From: Icerya purchasi
Taxonomy: Eukaryota > Arthropoda > Insecta > Hemiptera > Monophlebidae
Assembly: GCA_039619475.1 (NCBI GenBank)
Contig: CM077115.1
Span: 517,286,815 to 517,350,814, forward strand
Direction of reading: 5' to 3'
DNA length: 64,000 nt
Shown in pieces: positions 33,601 to 44,869 of the stretch (the first letter of the stretch is position 1; each line of letters starts with the position of its first letter). Below the pieces are notes generated by a model that was not told the origin of the DNA, searched no databases, and was given only the letters and a program-made list of their open reading frames with translations. The position numbers and the translations under genes were made by a program.

Positions 33601-35159
33601 GATAGAATACGTAATTTTAAAGTATTACGCATATTTATAAATTATTAAGACTAAATCTAAGAACGGGGGAAATAATGAACATAAATCGAACGGTGTATCT
33701 TACTAATTCGAATAACTCGGTTGATTATGGTATTTTTCGAATTTGATTCGCCGATTAAAATAATTACTCCCATCGTAAAGTTTATTTTTCTCAAGACGTT
33801 ATCATATGCAAACGATGGAAGAAACTTTCAATGTAGCCAATACATGTTATACTTTTAATTAATTCGTACGCATTAACAGATCGTTTATAAGTAAAATACC
33901 GGCAACGTCTGCTTCATTTGGGGTTATACGGAATGCGACATTGGGCGGTATGTGACAGTTTGCCTTTGTTGCAGTTCAAAAGCTAACTCGTTAAAAAAGA
34001 CACTGCAAACAACTGACAGCAGCTGTATGCAAGCATGCGTGTGCGATATAATCATCAGTCACAGTCTGTTGTTGATTGCGGATTGCAACAACTTACGAGC
34101 ATATTTACTGATACACTCTTCATTGTTTTGAAAACTACTTTCGCTGTAACAAGGCCGACTTAATTTTTATCTAATATGGTAGAAAATTAAAAAATGTAAG
34201 AATTATTTAAATATATGAAACAACCATTTCATGCGAGATACGGAAATCACCGCGGTTGGTTGTTGTGTACATCAGTACAATACTGTTGATGGCAATTAGA
34301 CGTGGGGGCTGTTCAAACAACCTAAGCAAAACTGGGTCGCGTCCCAATGACCATAAATGAGCCCTGAAGTCCTAGGGTATAATGTGTAACCGAATACGCT
34401 AGCACTGTAATTGCGAATAATCAAGCGTAGTCGTCTTACGAGAATTAGCGGTAGGGAACAGAAAAAGGTCAGAATTCTTTGCAGGAGCGCGACATCCGTA
34501 TCGCCGTGTTACACGGTAACCTTTATCCGATTTGGCGGAATGGCGGGAAATAAAAACGCGCATTATGCATATCGGCATTTTTTTTTTTTTTTTTATTATA
34601 AAATAATGAAATCCCTTCAAAACGCAGAATCGCTGGAGTGAAACGATCTACCTACGTGCCGCATTTTAAATCGCGCGCGCGTAAAATTATTTCCCGAGTG
34701 TCATGCTACACATCCCCATGTGTCATTAGGATTGAGCTAAAAGCGAGAAATCATTATAAGCTTATTATTACCAGATTAGCTTACTTGTGAGGAGTTGCTG
34801 TTGGGATGGCTCCCGCTTCGAGCACCATCAGTGTGTGTACGTGCCCGGCACTCGGAGTCATCGGTCTCGCATCTCGATAAACGGATTAGATATTAATATG
34901 GTAGCGTTGCGCGATTGCGCTATTGAAATTTGGTCCTCTGCAAGTAACTCGCATGCTCTTGCCCGATGTTCACGGTCGAAATTTTAGCTTTAGAAAGGTC
35001 ATCGTGCTCTAGGCTAACGTACTTAACTGAACACGAGAAATTTTCCAGACAGCATGTAGTATAACTATCTGAGAAGAACGTACTCTTGCATGCGGTGCAT
35101 TAATATTATTGCCCGTGGGTCGCCTCGGCATCAAACTAGGAATATGTGGAGAACGCAAC
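33601..35159 (+). other. Intronic sequence without recognised genes
   Basis: No coding or repeat family recognised. Poly-T at 34578-34594. The patches 33890-34100 and 34380-34560 are less AT-rich. Confidence 0.35.
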
Positions 35160-35512
35160 GTTTTTTTTTTTTGAGTGCCGTGTACAGCTGCCGGGACTAT
35201 TACGACACTATGGCAATCGGAAAGTTAAATGGTTCGAAATAAGTTAGTTGTATAAAGAAACCGAATAGTGCCTGCAATGTTCAAAGGCGAGTTGGCCAAA
35301 GACGACTGCAAAGACGCTATGCGGAGCTTAGCGCGCTGGAGCGCGAAGGAGGGGCACTCCAGGAGCAGGTGTTTTACTGTAGGAGCGGGGGGAAGGAAGC
35401 AAACGGGGCATTCGAAAGAGGGCTCGCAATTAAGTAAGAGGTGATCATGAGTCAGCGAAATATGTCCAATGCGGAGTCTTGCCATAGCCACAAAGGTTTT
35501 TTGATCTTTCAT
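35160..35512 (-). pseudogene. 5'-truncated I-type LINE, C-terminal region and tail
   Basis: The minus strand encodes about 95 residues: MARLRIGHISLTHDHLL, a CPVC pair, KHLLLECPSFALQRAKLR and IRFLYTTNLFRTI, then stop, a 50-bp 3' untranslated region and poly(A) (poly-T 35160-35172). The same order (LSRLRIGHTALTHSYII, CSRC, LFECPQYSIYR, HFLRNINMINSI) ends the 25.3-kb element, and the last bases before the tail also match (GTACACGGCACTC against GTACATGGTACCCGAC). This short frame is intact but lacks all catalytic domains. Confidence 0.75.
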
Positions 35513-35589
35513 ATTTGTCAGATCGTAATTTTGAGTAGTTTCGGCTGTAATTTTCTCAAATGGTATATATTATTGTATAAATCACAGTA

Positions 35590-35603
35590 ATACACACACA
35601 CAT

Positions 35604-35648
<45 letters not shown>

Positions 35649-35740
35649 CGGTATTAAATTCGAAATATAAAAAAACATAAAAAATCATTAAAATACCGAC
35701 TAGTTTCGATATTTTAAGAGACCATGACATAACAATTAAG
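35590..35740 (-). repeat. Penelope-type terminal sequence next to a (TA)n tract
   Basis: The minus strand reads CATGGTCTCTTAAAATATCG, AAACTAGTCGGTATTTTAAT (35722-35686), matching the CCGAAACATGTCGGTATTT signature at 9.8 and 51.0 kb with a weakened stem. A (TA)n tract of about 50 bp follows at 35601-35648. Confidence 0.45.
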
Positions 35741-36499
35741 CGGTAATAAGTACATTTCTAGGCCGAGGCAATTATTTCTTTTTTCAATTATCTTTTATTT
35801 GGGCGCGTTAACTACATTGGCATTGAGCCAGCGCGAGTGAAAATTTTTGGAAGTTACAATGTGCCGATTTGAACCCAGTTTTACCCGAACGAACGAAATA
35901 CAATTAGCTAATCAACTAGACTATCCTCGAAGCAATCATTGCGAGATTTTTTTTTTGTTTGTTTTTTGATTTCTTCTTGGGAATAATTTTAAAAATTACC
36001 TCGTGAACTATACTAGCATTTTCTAGAATAATGAGTAAGAGTATCGCTAGTTCAGCTCTGAACTGTCTAATGCATATTCTGGATAAAGGTCCTTCGTTGA
36101 TGAGCCCCCCCCCAAAAAAAGAAAGTCTAATACTTGTCAGAGAGAAATCAATTGACATATTGTACTCTATATGGGGGGGGGGGGGGGGTTACTATTCAAT
36201 TTTCAACGGTGTGCAAATTTTTCGGTATGCATCGCGTAAAAAAAAACACAGCAGAGTAGATTAATCTTAACGAGCATCGTCTTTATCCTTTAGCTCATGT
36301 AAGAGTTACCGTGCTGGTTGTACTCCAGGAAAGCGACCGTCACTTGCGCATTTCAATGTTCTCCCTCTATTCTCATATCGCTGCAGATCCTAAAGTAAGG
36401 TAAATATGTGTAATATTAGGCTGTTCACAGGGTGATTAAACATCTTAGACTTTCACGGTGAGTATGATTAGAAAAATGATTTACGGTAGATACTCCCAT
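35741..36499 (+). other. Intronic sequence
   Basis: No gene recognised. Poly-C/poly-A near 36105-36120 and a poly-G run at 36173-36188. Confidence 0.35.
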
Positions 36500-36670
36500 A
36501 TGTTATGAAAAATAATTCGTTTATTTACAACGATCAACGTTTCGGCCAGCTTATACTGACCATCATCAAAAGAAGGGTGGTTAGTTCGAATACCAATGTA
36601 TCCCGGCAGGGGTAGTTCTAATAACACGCTTAATTGTGAATAGAGAGGTCTTGTAAATTTTAACAAAATA
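36500..36670 (-). repeat. Penelope-type terminal sequence with the best-preserved hammerhead-like core
   Basis: On the minus strand, TTGATGA is followed by stem GGTCAG, loop TATAAG, stem CTGGCC, then GAAACGTTGATC (36570-36533). This is the hammerhead order CUGAUGA - stem II - GAAA, with only the first C of the CUGAUGA box replaced. The 'phrase' gatgatggtcagtataagctgg / ccgaaacgtt is widespread in Penelope-like element termini. Upstream (36590-36666 minus) is a 61-codon open frame with no firm family match. Confidence 0.5.
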
Positions 36671-36677
36671 AATCTCT

Positions 36678-37670
36678 TTTTTTTCTTTTTTTTTTTTTTT
36701 TTTTGGCTTGCTTTTTCCTTTTAACCTTTTAGCCAGTTTATATGTTAAACGTGCCGTCGTATAATATTCAAATCTTTAAGTGTTCAATATTGCATTTCTT
36801 AAGGAGTATTGATTAAGTTGTTTACATGCTTAATGGATATTTGTAAGAATGGATACTCTATATTTATCGGGGTAGCCTGTGATATTCCTGAGTTAATTTA
36901 TTTACAAGTTCTTCTCGCTGTGTTTTGAATCGAGTACAATAGGAGAGGATTAATATTTTCCTCATAGTCTTTATTACAGTATTGGCATTTATACGATAAT
37001 TCGATGATGCACAGTTTCTTTAGTTCTGGTATGTTCTGTTTTAAGCCGTGTATGATTTGCTATATGTAAAGTTGATAGGTAGGTTCTTCCTTGATTTGAA
37101 GGTACCATCATGGGGGTTCCTGATACTTTTTGTATATTGAAATATGTTCCTGCGGTTTATTCTGTTCAAAATTAGTTTTTTATTTATTTGTTTCCATCTT
37201 TTTAACAATTCAATATCCGCAATATATTGAGTCTATTTTCACATTTTGTTTGTATGTTCTTTATTTCAGTGGCCCAAGTAGGGCCGACTATCAAAGGTCA
37301 CGCCTAAATATTTACTTTCATTGCTGAACTTGATGCTGTTTCCTGCTAGTTTTATCAATGGGCTAGACAGTATTCGTTGTCGAATATTGTGCCTTTCGTT
37401 TTTCCTGGTGATATTTCAAGTTCCCGCCTATTTGCGATAGCTTGGAAATCTTTAATTTTATCTTTAAGATTGTTGATAGAGCTACACACATTAAGCTTAG
37501 CGGCTACTGAGTAAATGACTATATCGTCTACGCATTGCAATACTTTTACTCTTTTGCTATCTAGTTGATCAATTTCATTTTTTTTTTTTTTTGTATACAG
37601 TGTATATAATAAAGGAGAGAGTATTTGCGGCGTTCCTCTAGCACACTACATGCCGTGTCATATAGTTCAT
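36678..37670 (-). pseudogene. Degenerate LINE reverse-transcriptase fragment
   Basis: A poly(A) on the minus strand (poly-T 36678-36704) ends the fragment. Upstream on that strand one reads RGTPQILSPLLYTLYTK (about 37645-37595, the conserved PQG...LSPLL box with a deletion) and VLQCVDDIVIYSVAAKL (about 37545-37495, active-site VDD), then ELEISPGKTKGTIF. The QYxDDIVIYS and ISPxKTK wording fits R1/LOA-type LINEs. The remaining 800 bp is heavily mutated. Confidence 0.65.
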
Positions 37671-38074
37671 TCTGGAATTTCACTCGGTTTTATTATTAGA
37701 CTAATATTTATCGAGTATAAATGTTTATAATTTTATGTTTCGAATAAATTCTAGACGCACCGTCGAAATTTTATTTTCGAAAAGAACATTTTATTTTTGA
37801 AAAAAAGATTCTTTTTTTTTTCATATTTAAGATTTTCTCTACTACGTTTAATATAGAAATCGAAATTGTTTGAAAAGTTTTCTATTTCCCGCGCTTTTTA
37901 CAATTATCACTTCATTAAAAATCTAGGCGGCCCGGAATAATTAACCGCAAAAACAACATATCGCTGTCAGCGCGATACATTAGCAATTACTCGACTTGTA
38001 TAAAATTTACAAGTCTATACGCTTGTTCGGTACAACTTTAGAAACTGCCCTACGTCATTTACAAACACGCTGTT
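37671..38074 (+). other. Intronic sequence
   Basis: AT-rich, nothing recognised, up to the palindrome. Confidence 0.35.
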
Positions 38075-38170
38075 GGAGCATTTTATACGAAAACCGTAAT
38101 AAGAAAACGAAAAGAACATGACGTCATGTTCTTGTCATTTTCTTGTCAGAGTTTTCCTATAAAATGCTCC
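38075..38170. repeat. 96-bp near-perfect palindrome without loop
   Basis: Two 48-bp arms (38075-38122 and 38123-38170) are reverse complements with about 7 mismatches. The centre GAACATGACGTCATGTTC is perfect, as is the outer GGAGCATTTTAT/ATAAAATGCTCC. No spacer is present. It is not part of a recognised transposon. Confidence 0.85.
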
Positions 38171-38339
38171 GAGTATATAAACATTCTTTGCCACGTTGTT
38201 TTCTTCTTCTTCGTTTTTTTTTTAACCGTGCAAACGGGTGTCATCTTTTGAAGCAGAATCTGCACTCTAGAATCCGTTCAATTACGTGCCATATTTCAAT
38301 TTGCCCAATATTTCACTATCCTATTGCGCAGGAAAGCTA

Positions 38340-41300
38340 ATCAGAACTCACATTATACTGCTGATGGGAAAACGGGCGGAGGTTCACCTGACGAAGGTGC
38401 GCCTGTCAATAAATACCGTTAAGCTTTTTACTGCAATTATAGCAGCAGACTATCAGCAACTCGCTCGAGACGTATGTGCCCTAGTCGGATTGGTCAACAT
38501 CAATCTAGAGCGAGTAGGCGAGTATCCCGCGCCCTAAAACGGGGTCTTTTCGGCTAGGGGAGTAAACCCCGACAGAAAATCCAGTGGAAGGCAACGCGAG
38601 AAACCACTGCAGTATCATCGCAAGAAATATCATCATGAAAGTGAGAAAGGAAAGGATAGATATGCCATACGGTCCGGCTGGCGCCGGGCGTTATCAAGTT
38701 TCCAGGCTTGGTAGTGGGAAATATGCGACTGGCCATGCTATGATGGATCCCAGGTCTAGTGTGGAAATTGAGAGACTGAACAATAGCACAAGTGGGATAA
38801 CACAGCACACGAAAGTAAAAATCTCCGACAGTTTTGCAATAAGGGGCCTGAACAGAAGAATGGGACATGAAGATTCCGGGGAGGCAAAACAGTGGGGCGA
38901 AGAAATACAAATCATACGACGGAAAGTATTATAGGTACATGGAATGTGCGCACATTATACGAACCGGGGAAATTATCAAATATGATTTTCTGGAAATGAA
39001 AAGACTAAAATTGAATATAATTGGCCTCAGCGAGGTAAGATGGCCTGGAAATGGAAAGATCGCAACCGAGAATGTGACAGTATATTATTCAGATGACAAA
39101 AATGGAAATCATCATAAAGGAGTTGCTATAATAATTGATAAAGTATGGGATAACAACGTTGTATCTTGTGTTCCTTACAATGATCGAATAATAGCACTTA
39201 AGATAAAAACACAGCCAGTGAACATAAACATTACACAGATATATGCACCTACAACTGAAGCAACTATGGAAGAGCTTGAAGAATTCTAAGCGGATATTGA
39301 AGCAGTACTAAAAATCTGTAAGGAACAAGAAGCCGCATACATCTCATAGGGGATTTCAACGCCAAAGTGGGAAACGCGCAATTACAAGAGAGATAACGGG
39401 ACCATTTAGATTGAGAAACGACAGAGGGGATCTCTTAGTACAGTTTTGCCAACAAAATGACTTAACAATTATGAACACATACTTCAAGCTACCACCGAGA
39501 AGGCTATATACATGGAAATCTCCAGCCGATACACCGGGAACAACAATCCGAAATCAGATTGATTTTATAATTGCCAATAAGTGTTTTAGAAATAGCGTAT
39601 TATCTGTAAATACCGTGCCAAGTGCTGATGAGAATACAGACCACAACTTGCTACAAGCAAAGATACACGCATAAGAGTAAAGCAAATAGAATTAGATATA
39701 CGAATTCTACAGAACCATGAAATACGGGAAAAAATAAAAGAGCCGGTAAATGATCAAGTACGAAATACGAAAGACACTGGAAATATTGAAGAAGACTGGA
39801 GACAAATAAAATCTGCAATTGATACGATAACAAAAGGGGCAACTTACAATGAAACAAAACAGAAAACACAAGAATTGGATGACCAGTGAAATATTAGACC
39901 TAATGAAGTATAGAAGAAAGTGGAAAAATAACCCGCTTAAATATAGAGAAATTAACAAAAGCATCAGAAAAAAGATCATACAAGCAAAGGAAGAATGGTT
40001 GAATAAACAGTGTAAAGAGATTGAGCAATTACATAGCAAACATGATGAATTTAACATACATACATAGGAGGATTAGAGAAACGACGCATACATATAATAA
40101 AAAGACGTATAACTTTTCTAAGGACGGAGATATCATAACGGATACTGTATAAAAGGTGAAAATATGGGAGCAATATGTGAAAACGCTGTTTGATGAAGGA
40201 GATATGTTGGGAATCTGAGATGGCAATCAAGCAAGCTAAAGTGCGGAAAGGCGACAGAATCTGATGAGGTGCCAATACAGATATTAAAAATGTTGGGTCC
40301 TATGGAAATCAAGAAAGTTACTGGCTTCTTCAAATGCAATTTATAAAAATCGGAAAATACATTGGCTAGAATCAAGGTTCATTACCGTACCAAAAACAAC
40401 AAATGCATATAGACGTGATGAATATAGATTAATTAGTCTAATGAGTCACGTTCTAAAAATATCTCTGCGTGTAATTCATCGACGCATAATTAAAATAGGT
40501 GAAGAAAACATGAAATGGAACCAATTCGGTTTCCGTAACGGAATGGGTACAAGAGAAGCGTTATTTTGTATGAAAACATTAATCCAAAGACAACTGGAGT
40601 TCGGAAAATCAGTATACATTTGTTTTATAGACTATTACAAAGCTTTCGACAAAGTACGGCACACGGAATTAATATAAACATTAAAAGATATAGAGGTATC
40701 TCTACCAGTAGTCGGATATTAAGATTATACAAACGCTTTATGAAAAACAACATGCAAGAGTATTAATAGATGAGCAATTAACAGAGGAAATACCAATAAG
40801 ATGACGAGGGGTTAGACAAGGATACGTATTGTCGCCGGTACTATTCAATCTGTATTCTGAAGCAATTTTTTCCCAAGCTTTAGATGGACGTAGTGAAGGG
40901 ATAAAAATTGCGGGCGAAAGAATTTCAGTGATTCGCTTTGCTGACGATACTGCACTACTGGCGGAAAATGTAACAAACCTACAAAAAGACTGCTAGACAT
41001 AGTTGCACTAGAAAGCAAGAAAAAAGGAGTCAGTATAAATACGAAAAAAAAACAAAATTCATGGCAGTCTCTAGGCAGCCTAATCTAAATGAAAAATTAT
41101 CTTTGGATATTGAACGAACGGAAAAATATAAATATTTAACTAGCTGGATAACACAAAGTAATGATTCTGATATGGATATAGAGATGGCCAGAAACACATT
41201 TATGAAATTAAAAAACACCCTTTGCGATCGGAAGTTAAGCCTAAGGATCAAGAACAAGATATTGAAATGTTACGTGTGGTCAGTGTGCTACTGTATGGAA

Positions 41301-41722
41301 GCGAGACATGGACTATAAAGGAAAATATGAGGAAGCGTATATCATCATTCGAAATGTGATGCTACAGAAGAATGTGAAAAATATCGTGGACGAAGAAGTT
41401 GAAAAATGAGAAAGTACCGGAACTAATGGGAACTGGCCGAATATTAATGACAATGGTAAAAAGAAGGAAGATCAACTTTATCGGACATTTCATGAAAGGT
41501 GGAAAATACAATGCAGACAATAATAATAAGGGGCATGATAGAAGGAAGAAGAAAGACCGCTTGGATAGATAATATACAAAAAAAATGGACCGGAATTAAG
41601 AGAACAGAAGATCTAGTCAGAATAGCAAAAGATCGTAATCAATTTCAGCAGATAATCCAATCCATACATGATGCTTAAGCAATACCCGAATCGGGTGGCA
41701 CCAGAAGAAGAAGAAGAAGATT
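38340..41722 (+). mobile_element. RTE (BovB-like) non-LTR retrotransposon, inactive
   Basis: The element starts with a GC-richer 5' region (about 38340-38930) containing AATCCAGTGGAAGGCAACG. An endonuclease and reverse transcriptase follow, and it ends GCACCA(GAA)n at 41698-41720. RTE elements typically end in short tandem repeats rather than poly(A), which fits the GAA tail. It lies in sense to NFI. The 5' boundary is approximate. Confidence 0.8.
38867..41678 (+). pseudogene. RTE endonuclease/reverse transcriptase frame, multiply broken
   Basis: The endonuclease opens GTWNVRTLYEPGKL (38935-38976), shifts frame, then reads NIIGLSEVRWPGNG, KGVAIIIDKVWDN, NDRIIALKI, NITQIYAPTTEA. A TAA at 39287 interrupts ELEEF-ADIE, a shift near 39335 leads to LIGDFNAKVG, and then PRRLYTWKSP, NQIDFIIANKC and ADENTDHNLLQAKI. 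The reverse transcriptase follows: NQFGFRNGMGTREALF (40517), CFIDYYKAFDKVRH (40620), RGVRQGYVLSPVLFNLYSEA (40807) and IRFADDTALLAENV (40930). The thumb and C-terminal region follow: KYKYLTSWITQ, LSLRIKNKILKCYVW, KRRKINFIGHFMKGG. At least eight stops or shifts. All core motifs identify RTE of the BovB type. Confidence 0.85.
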
Positions 41723-41884
41723 GCGCGGGAGAAACTTTAAGCTCGTTTCATGGTTCTCCTTTACGACACGCAAGACGAATTAGTGTGAACGAGAGACTGT
41801 TTGTCGGGCTACTCTAGCCTTGTCCCGGTTGACCATCCGGCCTAATAATTTCAAGAAGCTACCTCAAAAGGCGCCCCTCTCCGA

Positions 41885-41915
<31 letters not shown>

Positions 41916-41999
41916 AGTAGAACACGGACAAAACGCTGGAAGTAGCGAAATTTTCAATTGAGAATCGCTCAAAAAAATTGTAACAAGTAGTAGAGCTTC
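41723..41999 (+). other. Spacer with (CA)n microsatellite
   Basis: (CA)n at 41886-41909; otherwise nothing recognised. Confidence 0.6.
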
Positions 42000-42460
42000 A
42001 ATTAATCTGCTAGCCGGCAATGTGTATAGACCGGAACGCGGTACTCAGAAAATGTGCGGTTCAGCCGGTTATTTACGACCGGTTGGCACGGTTCCGAGAT
42101 GCGCTGGTCGTCGGGTCAGTCGCATACCGAAGGACCCGGGGCCCAGATGGAAAGACTGGTTGCCCGCATGACTTGAGCCGAACTGAAGTGGTCTGCAGTC
42201 GCACGGATCTGCCTAACGTCCGCATCGGCGACACCCTTATTCCCGGAATGCGGGTGCTACTGCTGCGTACGTGTCTGGAGGCGGCTGCCGTTCCGTGTGC
42301 CAGACTACCGGGCCTCTTTTCCTTCTTATGCCAGATCTGCTTTTAGGCCAATTTCCGTTCCGGCGGCAATTTAATCATTTGCCGAAAATCACAGTTCCCG
42401 CGCTTAGCCCGCCGTCCAGCGCTCTCCTCTAGCAGTCGTCGACAGGAGCGGAATTTACGA
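42000..42460 (+). other. GC-rich, apparently single-copy intronic segment
   Basis: This stretch is clearly richer in G+C than its surroundings (roughly half G+C against about one third elsewhere, by eye). It contains a 108-codon open frame (42020-42346) that resembles no family I know and starts without supporting context. It looks like non-repetitive DNA, possibly a conserved intronic element or a CpG-rich insertion. Confidence 0.35.
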
Positions 42461-44294
42461 TGGCCTGCGCGCTCCACTACCACTCGTCCTCCTGCTACAC
42501 TAATGGCTCAGAAGAACGGCTCTATGTATCGGCGCTGCTACTTCACGCGGCAACTCTTTTCTTGCGAACGAGAAAATTTTACCAAACTAATAACGCGATA
42601 TATTATTTATCCTTTCGTGTTTTTTCTTTTTTTTGCTCCTCCGCTTTTACTTCTTTTTTCCACTTGATCGTCATCCTGCTCCTTCTGCTCCTGCCTCTCG
42701 CCGATTCTGCGAGCTTTACTTAGCACTGGCGAGAAATAATTTAAGGCTTTCTCGTTTCCGCGGCTATCCTTCCGCACAGGACTATATCTCCTCTCGTGTG
42801 ACAGTTTACATGAGTTTTTTTCTTCTCCTCTTAGCCTAGTCCCTCCAGTTTGCTCGGTCGCTTTCTTTACAAATTGAAAAAAAGCCGAACATCTAAATGT
42901 GAAGAGTACACGTTTATTAATTTACGTTTTGCACATCGTATTGTTGAAAAGAATTTTGCGGTAAAATTTCCTATCTATGTCGACGCGTCTCCGTTGACAC
43001 AGTTTGATTAATTAATCTCATTAAAGGTTCCATCACAGGTACACTGAATGGACACGTTTAATTGTTCGTTCGCGAATTTCTCTGCGATATTTGGGAATGT
43101 TAAGTCTGTCGTTTGCTTTTTCTTCCGGCAACGTCATATACATGTATATATTATAAGGAGATAAGGACCGGATGCGGAAGGGAATATACCCTCTCTTTTT
43201 AACCGCTTTATACCAAGCTACTCAAAATTAGTGTTTAAAAATTTTTGATAAAGTATTAATATTTACGATAAAAGGCAAATAAAAACCGTATATTATAATT
43301 TACTTACGCGTTAAAGCTTTTTTTTTTCGAGCCTAAGTTCATCATTAATTGGAAACCTACCAAGGTATCTAGTGAAAGTAATCAGTTTTACATATAAATG
43401 TAGTAAAAACAATATATGATAATACATAAATGGAATTTTAAAGAACAAAGATAGTTTTAAGAAAGACAATCCCCTAGTAAGTTTTAAGGTGGCGATAATG
43501 TACTTAACTTTAATCTTATTTTTTATTAGTTTTTATTAGTTTTTATTTGTTCATCGCTAGCCTCTTATTTATTTATTTTTCCTATTTTTTTCGCTTGTAT
43601 TTTATTTGTATTACCTAAGAAATCTTTATTTCCATCTTTTTATTGTTTGTTTAAGTGCCGATGAGACTTGTGTTTCTTAGAATTTCGTTATTATATTTAT
43701 TTCAATACTTTATAATTCCAGTAAACAACGAAATTCGCTATATAAAAAAAAAAAAAAAAAAAAAAAAGGTAATTATTTATACCGTTATTGTACAAAATTC
43801 TAATATTCAAACAAAGTAAAAATATTAATAATTATCACTCTAATAAAACATGCTCATAAGTAGAAAATGAAAAAACCGAAATAATTTTCTTAAATAACAA
43901 AACTAAAATAAATAATTACAGAAAATATAGTGTAATATTTTAAATAAAAAAATCGACGATGGACGCCTCCCCGTTGACCGCCCAATGCTTTCTGACAAGA
44001 GCCTACGGCTAAAATTCAAAAAAACGTGGAACATGCTTTAGCCGTTTGCTGTCTGTTAGTATCATCTCTGATACTTTTAATTGTTTCTGTACGATATGTG
44101 TTAAAATTGAAAATGCGATAATGAGAACGTCTTGAATTCGAAAGAAAATAATAATGTTAACGATTTAGATTTTTTTTACTCTTGTGTCACCCGTAAAAGT
44201 AATGGACAATATGGGTCTATGATAGCTGAAGTAACTTATGTAATTCTTAGAATCAATTTTGTCGACATGACAAACAAAAATCAAATCGATACAC
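42461..44294 (+). other. Intronic sequence
   Basis: No gene recognised. Pyrimidine-rich 42600-42860; poly-A at 43744-43767. Confidence 0.35.
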
Positions 44295-44298
44295 GATC

Positions 44299-44352
44299 CC
44301 CCACGAGGATTAGTTGGTAGAGCTGGATTCGTTTTGAGTTGTAATCCAAAGG
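44299..44352 (+). other. tRNA-like (D-arm/anticodon-arm) remnant
   Basis: GATTAGTTGGTAGAGCTGGA matches a tRNA D-arm/A-box, and GGATTCGTTTTGAGTTGTAA followed by TCC could form an anticodon stem with an enlarged loop. No matching acceptor ends or T-arm follow, so this is a SINE head or a tRNA pseudogene fragment, not a functional tRNA. Confidence 0.35.
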
Positions 44353-44869
44353 TTTCTTACATGAAACGAAATAATCGCCGATTGTCCTTGAGATCGACGT
44401 TGATATCTCCTGATGTAATTATCGCTGGAAACTATTTTTTTCGAGCGATTTACGCAATTTCCATGCTTTCTTTCATTTCCTTCAGTGCTTTATTTCGTTC
44501 ATCAAAAGTTTTCGTTTTCTTTAGTTCATACATTTCATTAAAATCCGATTTTTAAATACGTAATCACGTTTCCTTCATTCTTCAACAACAGATTTGTATC
44601 TTCTTTGTGTAGATGCACCATTATAATGCACATAGTACATTTATATATAGATGTCGATGAACGACAATCATCACCATGACAGACGAACATCATCGGAGGT
44701 CCGAATACTGACTTAAGAGAACTAGAAGAAAAGGCTGTATTCCTATTTACTTCCCGCGTAACGGCCTCGCGTTCCACTTTAGTGTGACATTTTCTACTAG
44801 TTAGGTCACGACTAAAGCATGTTCCATGTTAAAATATGTCTTTTTTTTTTAAATTTTAACGGGGTTTGT

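Noticed and set aside
38075..38170. Precursor microRNA interpretation of the palindrome.
   Set aside because: There is no terminal loop and the arms meet at a self-complementary centre, unlike a microRNA precursor.
42020..42346. 108-codon open frame in the GC-rich patch.
   Set aside because: GC-rich DNA has few stops; there is no recognisable domain, splice context or conserved start.
44299..44352. Functional tRNA gene.
   Set aside because: Only D-arm and part of an anticodon-like arm are present; T-arm, acceptor pairing and terminator are missing.
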